Of a stretch of DNA of 64,000 nucleotides, positions 1-8,034 are shown one piece after another. The notes under the pieces are model-generated. The model did not search any database and was not told the origin of the DNA. It saw nothing but the letters and a program-made list of their open reading frames with translations. The stretch comes from Providencia rettgeri (GTDB taxonomy: Bacteria > Pseudomonadota > Gammaproteobacteria > Enterobacterales > Enterobacteriaceae). Position 1 is the stretch's first letter. Each line of letters begins with the position of its first letter. The stretch spans positions 1,488,001-1,552,000 of the forward strand of contig NZ_CP096258.1 of the NCBI RefSeq assembly GCF_023205015.1. Direction: 5' to 3'. Both the position numbers and the translations under genes were made by a program.

Positions 1-56
1 AGGCTACTATCATATTAAAAAGCAATTTTTTAGTGCTCATATAGCCTCCTATTTAC

Positions 57-1118
57 TTAATCTTTAGCTCCGATCTCCCCCGCATCTACTTTGGATAAAA
101 GCCATTTATGCATTTGCAAATATAAGTGATTTTCGTCAATTAGTCCATTGTTGTATTGAACGTTTAGATTGCCTCTTAGCCTTAGCTCACTGCCTTTTAT
201 CATACCTCCACCATCCAGATCTATTTGTATATCTTCCTCGTCAATATGTCTCATTGAGCTTGCTAAGCTGTCTAACACAGCTTGTCCTGATTTCGATGTT
301 TTTCTAAAGTAAGTTATCTCTAAAGTAACTTGAATATTGGCATCATCTAAGGCGTCTTCTAATTTGAGGTTGCTGAATTCCTTATCCCCAAGCATGGCTC
401 TGATTATATTGCCACCTCGTCCAGTTGGCATATATTTTATTTTTTTGACTCTTTCTTGCTTGCTTTCTGATTGGTGTTTAATTGAGATATCGCCATTTCC
501 ACTTTCTGCTTTAACTGGAACGCTGCCAAGTTTTATTTTTCGAACTGGGGTGCTTTCCATAATAGATATGGTTTTTTCTGCTGGCTTATCTTGCAAAATA
601 AGACAACCATCATCATTTAACTGATCTGAAAAACTATGTATTAACCAGTTGAAGTGGGTTTCTATATCCTTTGATGTCAATGCCTTGGATTGAACTATCA
701 TTACGTGATTCTGGAAAACGCCGAAGTGTAGGATGGAGTCAATAAATTCCCTTTTTATTCTTTTTGTATCCTCTTTGGTTAGCTCCTCATCAGATAAAAG
801 CTGTATTTGTTCAGATGTTATTGAGTTAATATCATAAAATTCAGAGTCTTCATTAATGGTCATCAAGGCTTGGCTTTTACCCTGCTCAAAAAGAATTAAC
901 TGACCAAATAATATCGTCTTATATAGCTCATTCTTGTTCACCATTCGGAATGGACTATTAGTGTCTAATGGAGATATTTTTTCCCGTCTATCAGACACTT
1001 TAGATGCAGTCCCGCCTTTGGATATAATGGAGCTTAATATTTCTTGCAGAGTTGCTTCACAATTAGGAATAACCGCTCTTTTGTAATGAACTACCTTGCT
1101 TCTAGTATCCTTAGCCAT
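57..1118 (-). CDS. Unrecognised protein downstream of the repressor (rex position)
   Basis: A 353-residue soluble protein with no signal peptide or membrane segment visible. I do not recognise its family. It is rich in Lys, Ser, Asp and Glu, with an acidic patch near residues 300-310. It lies 58 bases downstream of the CI-like gene on the same strand with no obvious terminator between them, so it is probably cotranscribed from the repressor maintenance promoter in the lysogen, like rexAB in lambda. The start was placed at the ATG at 1118 because an AGGA lies 9 bases upstream of it. An ATG at 1127 is also possible. Its position suggests a lysogenic-conversion or exclusion role, which is inference from location only. 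Confidence 0.7.
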   Translation of the reverse strand: MAKDTRSKVVHYKRAVIPNCEATLQEILSSIISKGGTASKVSDRREKISPLDTNSPFRMVNKNELYKTILFGQLILFEQGKSQALMTINEDSEFYDINSITSEQIQLLSDEELTKEDTKRIKREFIDSILHFGVFQNHVMIVQSKALTSKDIETHFNWLIHSFSDQLNDDGCLILQDKPAEKTISIMESTPVRKIKLGSVPVKAESGNGDISIKHQSESKQERVKKIKYMPTGRGGNIIRAMLGDKEFSNLKLEDALDDANIQVTLEITYFRKTSKSGQAVLDSLASSMRHIDEEDIQIDLDGGGMIKGSELRLRGNLNVQYNNGLIDENHLYLQMHKWLLSKVDAGEIGAKD

Positions 1119-1176
1119 CCTTACCATTCCTATGAATTAAAATTATTTGATAATTTATATTAACACCACTCACACC

Positions 1177-1830
1177 CTAAAACGTGTCGTCAGGCCACTG
1201 AGACTTAACTACTTTACCGATGATCTGGCAATTGCCATTAATTGGGATAAGGTCAAACCGTGGGTTCAACGGCTCCAAATAATCTTGCCCCGACTCTCTA
1301 ATTAACCGCTTAAATGTAAACTCATCACCATGTAATCGTGCTATACAAAAATCACCGAAGTCTACATCTTGATCGGGGTCAACAAGTATCAGCATACCTT
1401 CAGGAAAACTAGGGCGACCACCTTGAGGGGCTGTCATTGAGTGACCTTCAACCTCCAGCCAGAATGAGCTATCACTTGCCTTCTTGGCTGTTGGTATCCA
1501 TGCGATGGCATCTTTCTCTGTATATGAATTACTGTTTTCGGTAAATGATCCAGCCTGTACTTTAGAGAGTAATGGGTATTCATAGGTTGGTTCAACTCTA
1601 CTAATCGACTCCTCATCAATGCTAATCGTGCCATCTTGATTTATGGTCGGGTTATTGACGCCAACATATGCAAGTATCCCAGCTATTTCACTAAATGCTG
1701 GTTCTCTCTTTCCTGTCATCCAATGCCCAACGGCACCTTTCGATACTGAAAAATGCTCAGCCAGATGATCGTATGTAATGCCCTTATCTTTCATAAGGGA
1801 CTTGGCTAGTTCATACCATTTCATTTTCAT
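1177..1830 (-). CDS. CI-like prophage repressor, S24/LexA-type autoprotease
   Basis: A 217-residue repressor. The N-terminal helix-turn-helix lies at about residues 20-44 (LAEHFSVSKGAVGHWMTGKR). The C-terminal LexA/S24 peptidase half has the Ala-Gly cleavage site at about 93-94 (VQAGS), the nucleophile Ser in GHSMTAP at about 131, and the general-base Lys in FTFKRL at about 174. All catalytic residues are present, so RecA-dependent SOS induction is expected. The frame extends upstream to 1872, but ATG 1830 (MKMKWYELAK) is preferred because the upstream part would cross the operators. Only a weak ribosome site precedes it, so the mRNA may be leaderless, as for lambda cI. It is divergent from cro. 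Confidence 0.92.
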   Translation of the reverse strand: MKMKWYELAKSLMKDKGITYDHLAEHFSVSKGAVGHWMTGKREPAFSEIAGILAYVGVNNPTINQDGTISIDEESISRVEPTYEYPLLSKVQAGSFTENSNSYTEKDAIAWIPTAKKASDSSFWLEVEGHSMTAPQGGRPSFPEGMLILVDPDQDVDFGDFCIARLHGDEFTFKRLIRESGQDYLEPLNPRFDLIPINGNCQIIGKVVKSQWPDDTF

Positions 1831-1845
1831 AACCCAATAATACGA

Positions 1846-1917
1846 TATGTATACATAAATGTAGACAGACAATATGTATACTTTTATATTGAAATTACGG
1901 ATACTTTATGTATACTC
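1846..1917. promoter_or_regulatory. Tripartite repressor/Cro operator (OR-like)
   Basis: Three copies of the core TATGTATAC lie at 1846-1854, 1873-1881 and 1907-1915 in the cI-cro intergenic region. The first is part of a perfect 12-base palindrome, TATGTATACATA (1846-1857). The other two match one half better than the other. The three-site layout between divergent repressor and cro genes is that of lambda OR. The third site overlaps the -10 of the rightward promoter and the first lies close to the cI start. Confidence 0.85.
1889..1916 (+). promoter_or_regulatory. Rightward early promoter PR
   Basis: TTGAAA (1889-1894) and TATACT (1911-1916) are separated by 16 bases, a good sigma70 promoter. 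The -10 lies within the third TATGTATAC operator core, so repressor binding there would block it. Transcription would start just before the cro ribosome site (AAGGAGG, 1932-1938). Confidence 0.75.
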
Positions 1918-1943
1918 TCGTAATGAACAATAAGGAGGTTCAG

Positions 1944-2153
1944 ATGAATTACATAAGCCGATATAGAAAAAAACTTGGGCTTACACAGACAGATTTAGCT
2001 AAAGAGCTAGGCTGCACAAAAGGAAACATTAGCCATTATGAAAATGGCAGACGTAAAGCAGACCTTGAAGTATGCAGACAGCTAGTTAGCTTTTTTAACA
2101 ATAACGGGATTAACGTCACTATCGATGACATTTTTCCGCCTAAAGCAGCATAG
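1944..2153 (+). CDS. Cro-like regulator (XRE/HTH_3)
   Basis: A 69-residue helix-turn-helix protein with the pattern LGLTQTDLAKELGCTKGN, then ISHYENGRRK, typical of the HTH_3 family. It is the first gene of the rightward operon and divergent from the CI-like repressor, so it is the Cro counterpart that favours lytic growth. The frame is open from an ATG at 1908, but that codon sits inside the operator and upstream of the expected transcript start. The start at 1944 has a perfect AAGGAGG five bases before it and gives MNYISRYRKK. Confidence 0.88.
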   Translation: MNYISRYRKKLGLTQTDLAKELGCTKGNISHYENGRRKADLEVCRQLVSFFNNNGINVTIDDIFPPKAA

Positions 2154-2160
2154 ATTTACT

Positions 2161-2172
2161 CGTTCTTTAACA
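2161..2172 (+). promoter_or_regulatory. Possible nutR boxA
   Basis: CGTTCTTTAACA just after cro resembles the boxA consensus (CGCTCTTTA) at the place where lambda has nutR. A 5-bp hairpin (CTCAC 2213-2217 / GTGAG 2224-2228) could act as boxB or a weak tR1, but it has a six-base loop and lies about 40 bases away, unlike lambda. Confidence 0.4.
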
Positions 2173-2262
2173 TCGCTAAACCGCTCTGAATATGCGTTGG
2201 AGCAAAACTTAACTCACAGGATCGTGAGCAACGGACTAACTACGTCAAAAGGAATTTAACAA

Positions 2263-2583
2263 ATGGACTACGCAATTTCACGCAACGTGCGAGCAATTGA
2301 GGCTCGTATTCGCAAAGGGATCATCTTAACCACACCTAAGCAAGTTGCTAAGGCTGTCGGTGTACACGAATCCCAAATCACTAGATGGCAAGCTGAGAAC
2401 GGCTTTGTTGAGAAGGCAGCAAGACTGCTGGACGCAATAGGGTTCGATGCGCCAATTCAAGATGTGATTATTCAGGGTGATGAGGCTAGGGCATTAATTC
2501 AGATGCTAGAGCATGTCAGATACCCAAAAAGAAAAACCTCAAAGGCGGCAACCGATGAGGCTCAAATTAGTTTAAACATCTAA
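2263..2583 (+). CDS. CII-like lysogeny activator
   Basis: A 106-residue protein in the cII position, immediately downstream of cro. The central helix-turn-helix (TPKQVAKAVGVHESQITRWQ, about residues 24-43) matches the lambda CII pattern TEKTAEAVGVDKSQISRW, and overall length fits the family (about 97). It would activate repressor establishment from a leftward PRE-like promoter. I could not find a clean TTGC-N6-TTGC site. The start ATG 2263 has an AAAGGA element about 10 bases upstream. Confidence 0.8.
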   Translation: MDYAISRNVRAIEARIRKGIILTTPKQVAKAVGVHESQITRWQAENGFVEKAARLLDAIGFDAPIQDVIIQGDEARALIQMLEHVRYPKRKTSKAATDEAQISLNI

Positions 2584-2702
2584 TTGTAGTTACCCATTAA
2601 TACTGGACGAATATTCAGTGTTAGTCAAATGATTTGATCACTCATAGATAAGCTCGTTAATTTATTTTTAATGGGCTTTAAATTCATGGAGTTAAAAAGT
2701 AT

Positions 2703-3029
2703 ATGGATAATTATGAGTATAACGTCAATGTTTTAATGCCAAGTTATTATTTTGAACAAGATGAAAACTGGATAAGAGAAATGCTATTGAGACTAAGGCC
2801 ATCAGTAAGGCCAAAGGTATCAGTTAAATATTCTGAGGTTTATCAAGAACATTTCGACGACGAGCCTATATCTTACAAAAAAATAAATGCTGGCAGAAAA
2901 GCAGCAAATACGAGGCTGAGAAACTTTGTAAAAAACTACGCCTCCTATCTCGATGGGCATGTTTCTGATCCGAGAGTTTTTCAACAAGGCACTAGCCAGA
3001 AGAACCAACCATCTCAAGGCGTCGCCTGA
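2703..3029 (+). CDS. Hypothetical phage protein between cII and replication genes
   Basis: A 108-residue protein not assigned to a family. It has an N-terminal Asn/Tyr-rich stretch (YEYNVNVLMPSYYFEQDENW), a basic central segment with several RLRP/RKAANTRLRN motifs, and a Gln/Ser-rich tail. The basic segment suggests nucleic-acid contact, which is inference only. It precedes the replication module. GGAG upstream of ATG 2703 supports the start. Confidence 0.65.
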   Translation: MDNYEYNVNVLMPSYYFEQDENWIREMLLRLRPSVRPKVSVKYSEVYQEHFDDEPISYKKINAGRKAANTRLRNFVKNYASYLDGHVSDPRVFQQGTSQKNQPSQGVA

Positions 3030-3190
3030 ATCACCGAATTCAATACAAAAATATGGCCTGTTCCTTGGAAAGTGTAGCAATGCTGATGCATGGCACTAGG
3101 CATAAGTATCTGATTCAAAAACCAAAAAGAAGAAAATCCGAGTTCTGAATTTACCCCTATAAGGACAAGGAGAGGGCAATTAAGAAATTC

Positions 3191-3282
3191 GTTAAAAATC
3201 ATGAGGTTAATCAACATCAAAACGACAGGGTTTGTCGCTTTTTGCGACAGGTTCGGTCGCTTTGTTAAAAATCAATAGGTTA
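3191..3282 (+). repeat. Direct repeats flanking a GCGACA hairpin
   Basis: A 19-base direct repeat GTTAAAAATCANNRGGTTA occurs at 3191-3209 and 3264-3282 (17 of 19 identical). Between the copies is a perfect inverted repeat, TGTCGC (3233-3238) / GCGACA (3244-3249), around TTTTT, with further GACAGG/GGTCGC copies on either side. It sits directly before the replication genes in an otherwise gene-poor stretch (3030-3289). It could be an origin, an operator for the winged-helix protein, or an attenuator. Confidence 0.6.
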
Positions 3283-3289
3283 CGATTTT

Positions 3290-3724
3290 ATGCACAAATG
3301 GTCACGAGTTTTTAAAGCCAAGGAGCTGTTTAAACGAATGGCTGGATTGTCTCCCGTAGCAACGGAGCTGTACGGACATATCGTTGAGAATTGTGACTGG
3401 CGGCATGGGCGTTTTGTTGCAACTTCGGCAGAGGTAGCAAGTGAGTTAAACGTCACAGCGCGAAGTATTCAGAGAGCCAACAAAGAGCTTGAGGTTGCAG
3501 GTTTAATCAAATTCAAGCGTGGCATATACGCAATAAATCCAGAATTTAACTGGGGGGGGAGGAGCTGGAATATATCGAAATCCTGTTACTACACGATGGA
3601 CAGAAAAGGTGCTCAGGTTATTGATTTTAATGACGCAGCAGAAGCCATTAATTCAAAAAAGCTTGAGGAGATAGCCCGAAAAACCTTGAGGGAGGCAAAC
3701 GGGCGTAACGCAAAAAGGAATTAA
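3290..3724 (+). CDS. Winged-helix replication/regulatory protein
   Basis: A 144-residue protein whose first 100 residues look like the winged-helix domain of RepL-type or phage replication initiator proteins: VFKAKELFKRMAGLSPVATE, then FVATSAEVASELNVTARSIQ, then GLIKFKRGIYAINPEFNWGG. The C-terminus is a charged helical tail. It is the first gene of the replication module, two bases before the helicase gene, so a lambda O-like origin-recognition role is likely. The direct repeats just upstream are candidate binding sites. A transcription-factor role is the alternative. Confidence 0.65.
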   Translation: MHKWSRVFKAKELFKRMAGLSPVATELYGHIVENCDWRHGRFVATSAEVASELNVTARSIQRANKELEVAGLIKFKRGIYAINPEFNWGGRSWNISKSCYYTMDRKGAQVIDFNDAAEAINSKKLEEIARKTLREANGRNAKRN

Positions 3725-3726
3725 TC

Positions 3727-5364
3727 ATGCTCAGTATAACGCCAAAAGCTAAGCAAGTCACCGCATTGGATATGCTCAGGCAAAACTGGAATCAGCATCG
3801 AACGATGTTACTTTCGGCAAGTGTGGGGTTTGGCAAAACGGCAATAGCCGCATTCATGGCAGATGGCCTAGTTTCTAGGAAGCTGCGAGTTATGTTTGTA
3901 GCGCCTTACACAGTGTTGTTAGACCAGACAGCCACACGGTTTGTTGAATATGGTTTGCCGCCGGACGAAATCAGTTATGTGTGGCGAGATCATCCACTGT
4001 ATGACCCCGACAAGCTAATTCAAATTGCATCAGCAGATACGCTAATTCGTCGTAAGTTTCCTGACAATATCGATTTACTCATCATCGATGAAGCCCACAT
4101 GAAGCGAAAAAAAATACTCGAAATTATTCGAGATACGGATATTCGCGTAGTTGGATTATCAGGAACGCCATTTGCTGGGTGGATGGGGGAATACTACGAA
4201 ACACTGATTAAACCAACGACGATGAAAGAGTTAATCGAAATTGGTGATCTGAGTCCTTACGAGTTTTACGCGCCAGATAACCCTGATGTTAGCGGTGTGA
4301 AAACATCAAAATTATCAGCATTCGGTAATGACTACAACGAGGAGCAGTTAGCCAAAATCATGGGCGATTCTGATTTAGTCGGGAATATCGTTAAGTTTTG
4401 GCTAGAACATGGCGAGGACAGGCCAACGGTTTGTTTTTGCGTCAATGTCAGCCATGCAAGCTACGTCACGATGGAATTTAACCGAGCGGGGATCAACGCT
4501 GAGGTAATGACGGCAGATACTCCACACGATGAGCGGCAATTGATTATTAACCGTTTTGAGAGTGGGGCGACAAAAATCATCGTTAACGTTGGGGTTCTAG
4601 TCGCTGGGTTCGATAGTGATGTTCGCTGCATCATCTACGCAAGGCCAACAAAGTCAGAAATTAGATGGGTTCAGTGTCTTGGGCGCGGATTGAGAACAGC
4701 GAAAGGAAAAGACAAGTGTCTCATATTCGACCACTCAGGATCAGTTCACTTACTTGGCTTTCCTGATGATATCGAATACGACGATTTGCAAAAGAAAAAC
4801 GATGGGATGAAAACTCAAAGTGGCTACAGCGAGAAAGAAAAAGCTGAGAAAAAACCTAAAGAGTGTCCATCGTGTCACTACATGAAGCCAGCAGGTGTTT
4901 ATGTTTGCCCTAAGTGTGGATTTAAACCACTGATGGGAGAAAACGTTCAAGTCGATGAAACTCGCGAACTCAAAAAGCTGAAAGCGGATGAGCAGATATT
5001 CACCAAGGAGCAAAAACAGAGTTGGTGGTCACAAATCAAGTTTTATCAAAAACAGCGTGAGATATCAGGTAAGCCGATTTCAGATGGTTGGTGTGCTCAC
5101 ACATACAAGAAAAAATTTGGTGTATGGCCTCGTGGTTTACACGACTCACCACAGGAAATAACACCCGAAGTCAGTAACTACATTCGGTCAAAAAATATCG
5201 CCTTTGCAAAAATGCAGGAGAAGCAAAACGCCAAAGAGGTAAAGCCGAAAACAGAGTCTGAAAAAATGGACTCTGCAAAGTCACACCTGAAAAGCATACG
5301 AGAACAACTCAGTTTAGGAGGTAATCGTGAAGACGGTAGAAGCAGTAGTAGGTCGATGGCCTGA
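3727..5364 (+). CDS. SF2 DEAD/DEAH-box helicase for phage replication
   Basis: A 545-residue superfamily 2 helicase. Walker A is SVGFGKT (about 32-38) and Walker B is DEAH (121-124). Motif III is GLSGTPF (about 139-145), and motif VI is the Arg-rich QCLGRGLRTAKGK near residue 325. A zinc ribbon follows (CPSCHYMKPAG then CPKCG, about 380-397), and the last 150 residues are a basic, charged extension. It lies between the winged-helix protein and the primase and overlaps the latter by 38 bases, so the three form a replication cassette that replaces lambda O/P. Confidence 0.88.
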   Translation: MLSITPKAKQVTALDMLRQNWNQHRTMLLSASVGFGKTAIAAFMADGLVSRKLRVMFVAPYTVLLDQTATRFVEYGLPPDEISYVWRDHPLYDPDKLIQIASADTLIRRKFPDNIDLLIIDEAHMKRKKILEIIRDTDIRVVGLSGTPFAGWMGEYYETLIKPTTMKELIEIGDLSPYEFYAPDNPDVSGVKTSKLSAFGNDYNEEQLAKIMGDSDLVGNIVKFWLEHGEDRPTVCFCVNVSHASYVTMEFNRAGINAEVMTADTPHDERQLIINRFESGATKIIVNVGVLVAGFDSDVRCIIYARPTKSEIRWVQCLGRGLRTAKGKDKCLIFDHSGSVHLLGFPDDIEYDDLQKKNDGMKTQSGYSEKEKAEKKPKECPSCHYMKPAGVYVCPKCGFKPLMGENVQVDETRELKKLKADEQIFTKEQKQSWWSQIKFYQKQREISGKPISDGWCAHTYKKKFGVWPRGLHDSPQEITPEVSNYIRSKNIAFAKMQEKQNAKEVKPKTESEKMDSAKSHLKSIREQLSLGGNREDGRSSSRSMA

Positions 5365-6283
5365 AATATTTGAGTATTACAAATTACCGCCAATCACAGG
5401 GAAAAAACATTATCTAGGTGAATGTCCAATATGTGGCAAGAAAGGGAAATTCAGGATAGACGATAAAAACGGAAAGGGATCTTGGATATGTTCATGTGGG
5501 GCTGGGGATGGTTGGAAGCTACTGGAACTTACCCAGCAAAAAGATTTTAGAGTTTTAGCCAGTGAGATAGACCGATTAATCGGAAATAGTTATTCAGGCC
5601 AAGCAGTACCGCAAGCCCAATCAGATGTAAAAGCCACTCATTCAAAAGTTATCGCAAAGTTCGCCTCACTAATCCCTCTTAAAGACACATCCGCTCACCG
5701 TTATTTGATGGGCAGGGGGATCAACGTTTTACCGTCTCAGCATATCAGATACAGCAGCATGCAACAGAACGGATTTACTTCGCTCTGGTCAATTGCAACA
5801 GATGATCGCGGTGCTGGCTGTTATCTGCATAGGACGTTCTTGGATGGTGAAAAAAAGGCAAACTTTGAAGGAAATAAACGCCTTACCAAACTACAGGAAG
5901 ATAATTATTTAGATTTTGCTGGCTCTATCGCCATTCGAATGACCCCAGTAGCATCAACGCTGGGTATCGCCGAGGGAATAGAAACGGCTCTTTCCTGTCA
6001 GCAAGTCTACGGCTGTAATACATGGTCGACGCTTAACGCCAATTTCATGCGTAAGTTTAGAGCACCGAAAGGCGTTAAACATCTCATCATATTTGCAGAC
6101 ACGGACAGCAACGGCACAGGGCTAGCAGCCGCCTTTGAGTGTGGCAATAGAAACATTCTAAGTAACAACGATGTTGAAAAAGTCAGCGTCCGATGGATTG
6201 ACGGAACAGGCGATTTTAACGACATGCTAGTCAATGGGGCAAAGGTATTTCAACAGGAGTTATGGCGCAAGCAAGCAGCCTAA
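5327..6283 (+). CDS. Phage primase with zinc finger and Toprim domain
   Basis: A 318-residue primase. The N-terminal zinc-binding domain has CPICGKKGKF and CSCGAGDGW (about residues 25-55), the P4-type primase zinc finger. The C-terminal half has the Toprim pattern GIAEGIETALS and LIIFADTDSNGTG (about 205-270), with the acidic metal ligands present. The start is a GTG at 5327 with a perfect AGGAGG five bases upstream, inside the helicase 3' end. It would prime lagging-strand synthesis with the adjacent helicase. Confidence 0.85.
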   Translation: MKTVEAVVGRWPEIFEYYKLPPITGKKHYLGECPICGKKGKFRIDDKNGKGSWICSCGAGDGWKLLELTQQKDFRVLASEIDRLIGNSYSGQAVPQAQSDVKATHSKVIAKFASLIPLKDTSAHRYLMGRGINVLPSQHIRYSSMQQNGFTSLWSIATDDRGAGCYLHRTFLDGEKKANFEGNKRLTKLQEDNYLDFAGSIAIRMTPVASTLGIAEGIETALSCQQVYGCNTWSTLNANFMRKFRAPKGVKHLIIFADTDSNGTGLAAAFECGNRNILSNNDVEKVSVRWIDGTGDFNDMLVNGAKVFQQELWRKQAA

Positions 6284-6308
6284 CACACCAAATCATAAGG
6301 ACTTCTAG

Positions 6309-6539
6309 ATGAGCGTATTATTTCACAAGGATTACCCATATTCAGATTTAGATAACTGCTACAAAAACTATGAGTTGCTAATCGATAGTCAGCAATGGAT
6401 AAACCACCCACTGGTAGACACCGCAGATCACCCAATCAAAAGAAAAGCAACGCGATTGATTAGGCAAATGAACAGGTGTTTTCCAAGAGGCAAGGCATAC
6501 ATGCGAGTTAGTAAGCGCGAGTTTATGGCGGGCAATTAA
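6309..6539 (+). CDS. Hypothetical small phage protein
   Basis: A 76-residue soluble protein, unrecognised. It is basic in the second half (KRKATRLIRQMNRCFPRGKA), which might contact nucleic acid. It follows the primase by 25 bases, preceded by AAGGACTTCTAG, and starts a run of small, closely packed genes. Confidence 0.6.
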   Translation: MSVLFHKDYPYSDLDNCYKNYELLIDSQQWINHPLVDTADHPIKRKATRLIRQMNRCFPRGKAYMRVSKREFMAGN

Positions 6540-6554
6540 GCGAGGTGTTGAGTG

Positions 6555-6710
6555 ATGAAAGGAACAACGTTAATTGAACTAACGCCCGAAGAACTTCAAA
6601 TATTGATTGGGGTATTAGAGTATCAATTTAGCATCGGATTTGAAGATGAAGAAGTATGCGATTTATGCGAAAAACTAAAGGCCGCGGAGGCATCTAATGC
6701 AGGGAACTAA
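6555..6710 (+). CDS. Hypothetical 51-residue phage protein
   Basis: A short frame encoding MKGTTLIELTPEELQILIGV followed by an acidic helical segment with two Cys (VCDLCEKL). Tight packing supports it as a gene: it starts 15 bases after the previous stop and overlaps the next start by 14 bases. Its pattern (TPEELQ at the N-terminus of a predicted helix pair) resembles many small phage early proteins. Function unknown. Confidence 0.55.
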   Translation: MKGTTLIELTPEELQILIGVLEYQFSIGFEDEEVCDLCEKLKAAEASNAGN

Positions 6711-6897
6711 TTGGGTTAAGACGGCAAATGAATTACCAGAAGACGGTCAGTGGTGCGTTGTTTATGTAGACAGTGTAATACTCGATGTCGCTTGCTATGA
6801 CGATAACATGCGTTGTTGGCAAGGTGATAATTTCAGCTACAACCATGAGAGCATCAGCCACTGGTTAGCACTCCCACCAATGCCAGAGGGTGAATGA
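6697..6897 (+). CDS. DUF551-like small protein
   Basis: A 66-residue protein with the DUF551 pattern: WVKTANELPEDGQWCVVYVD at the start, a Cys/Asp-rich middle, and the terminal HWLALPPMPEG motif. DUF551 proteins are common in lambdoid early regions and have no established function. GCGGAGG lies about 10 bases before the ATG. Confidence 0.75.
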   Translation: MQGTNWVKTANELPEDGQWCVVYVDSVILDVACYDDNMRCWQGDNFSYNHESISHWLALPPMPEGE

Positions 6898-7121
6898 TGG
6901 AATCACCACTTACAAGAATGATTAAGCAACAGGTATTCGACGCCAACGTTGACAGGATTGTTGCACTCAATGATGAGCAATGGGATTTCATACTGAATGA
7001 CCAAGACGAACGCGCATGGTCTGGCGGTAATTACTACGGTCACGATTATAACGGGTGGGAAATTTACATTGCCTACGATATCAAATATGTGAAAACAGGA
7101 TTACGGGAGCCGTTGTTATGA
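6894..7121 (+). CDS. Hypothetical phage protein
   Basis: A 75-residue acidic protein, Trp/Tyr-rich in its second half (GGNYYGHDYNGWEIYIAYDI). Unrecognised. It overlaps the upstream DUF551-like gene by 4 bases (ATGA) and the downstream gene by 4 bases, so translation is probably coupled. Confidence 0.6.
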   Translation: MMESPLTRMIKQQVFDANVDRIVALNDEQWDFILNDQDERAWSGGNYYGHDYNGWEIYIAYDIKYVKTGLREPLL

Positions 7122-7288
7122 TAGGAACAAAAGTAATTTATGACACAGGGAATAATTGGAATTGCTGGGCTGTAATAGTGTTTAGCTATGGTCGTTATAT
7201 TGAATGTTACCGTCCATCCAAGCCAACAAAAAAGCAATTAAGAAAGATAAAAAAAGACTCCATTAGGATTATGAAACTTGACGATTAG
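7118..7288 (+). CDS. Hypothetical small phage protein
   Basis: A 56-residue basic protein (MIGTKVIYDTGNNWNCWAVI, then a Lys-rich C-terminus). The frame is open from 7055, but the ATG at 7118 is preferred because it makes an ATGA overlap with the previous stop and has GGGAG upstream. Unrecognised. Confidence 0.6.
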   Translation: MIGTKVIYDTGNNWNCWAVIVFSYGRYIECYRPSKPTKKQLRKIKKDSIRIMKLDD

Positions 7289-7299
7289 GAGAGCTAACA

Positions 7300-7581
7300 G
7301 TGAGTGATAAAATACCCGCAATAACAAATCCATTGGGTAAGCACTGGAAACAGCCAAACCCTGCAAATATCACAATTGACGACACGCACGCCATGATGAC
7401 CCGTTTAGATTATGAGTTACTAGCTGACTACTCAGGCTCAGTGCCATCAGGAGTTTATGTTGGGAAGATGTGGAAAGCGGTTGCTCCAAGTGGTAAAGCC
7501 TTTCTTCGTTGGTTCGGCATAGTTCCTGAGCGCGATGATGTATGCAGCAATAACCAGCGAGAAATATTGATAGTTGATTAG
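7300..7581 (+). CDS. Hypothetical phage protein, GTG start
   Basis: A 93-residue soluble protein with conserved-looking motifs YSGSVPSGVYVGKMWKA and FLRWFGIVP. It begins at a GTG (7300) with an AGGAGAG ribosome site. I recall similar proteins in enterobacterial prophages near ninB, always without known function. It ends 9 bases before ninB. Confidence 0.65.
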   Translation: MSDKIPAITNPLGKHWKQPNPANITIDDTHAMMTRLDYELLADYSGSVPSGVYVGKMWKAVAPSGKAFLRWFGIVPERDDVCSNNQREILIVD

Positions 7582-7590
7582 GAGGCTAAC

Positions 7591-8034
7591 TTGGAAGCAG
7601 ATTTCCTCTTCCACGAATCAACCAAAACCGCAGCATGGCAACACCTCAAAGAAGTTCTAGCAACAAACCAACCACACCGAATCATTATCAAGCCTTGGAA
7701 GTCCACACGCTCACTATCTCAGAATTCCACTTTCCATATGTGGTGCGGAGAGATAAGCAAGTATCTATGCAAGAAAAAGTCTAATTTCACGCCTGAGACC
7801 GTCAAGGAGATGTTAAAGCATACATTCCTAGGCTATGAGGTCACTGAAATGATAGACGCCACCACGCAGGATATAGAGCGCGTCAGGACGCTACGGAAAA
7901 CATCAAAGTTAGATACGGGTGAAATGTTCCACTTCATGGAGCAGGTTGAATGCTGGGCAGCGGGTATAGGTTGTCTCGTGACAATCCCAAACAATTCGGA
8001 ATACATGAAACTCAAGGAGCAGCAAGAGAGATGA
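7591..8034 (+). CDS. ninB: NinB/Orf recombination mediator
   Basis: A 147-residue protein of the NinB (lambda Orf) family. It carries the family motifs IIKPWKSTRSLSQNSTFHMW and, near the C-terminus, MEQVECWAAGIGCLVTIPN. In lambda, Orf loads recombinase on SSB-coated DNA and substitutes for RecFOR. The start is a TTG at 7591 with a perfect AGGAGG five bases upstream. It overlaps the next gene by ATGA. With ninG it marks the nin region. Confidence 0.9.
   Translation: MEADFLFHESTKTAAWQHLKEVLATNQPHRIIIKPWKSTRSLSQNSTFHMWCGEISKYLCKKKSNFTPETVKEMLKHTFLGYEVTEMIDATTQDIERVRTLRKTSKLDTGEMFHFMEQVECWAAGIGCLVTIPNNSEYMKLKEQQER

Noticed and set aside
2282..2296. CII binding site (GCAA repeat) at the start of the cII-like gene
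   Set aside because: The two GCAA copies are separated by seven bases, not the six of the lambda TTGC-N6-TTGC site, and no matching leftward promoter is evident.
3053..3148. 31-codon frame with a basic C-terminus upstream of the replication genes
   Set aside because: No ribosome site and no overlap or spacing that ties it to neighbours. Could equally be chance.
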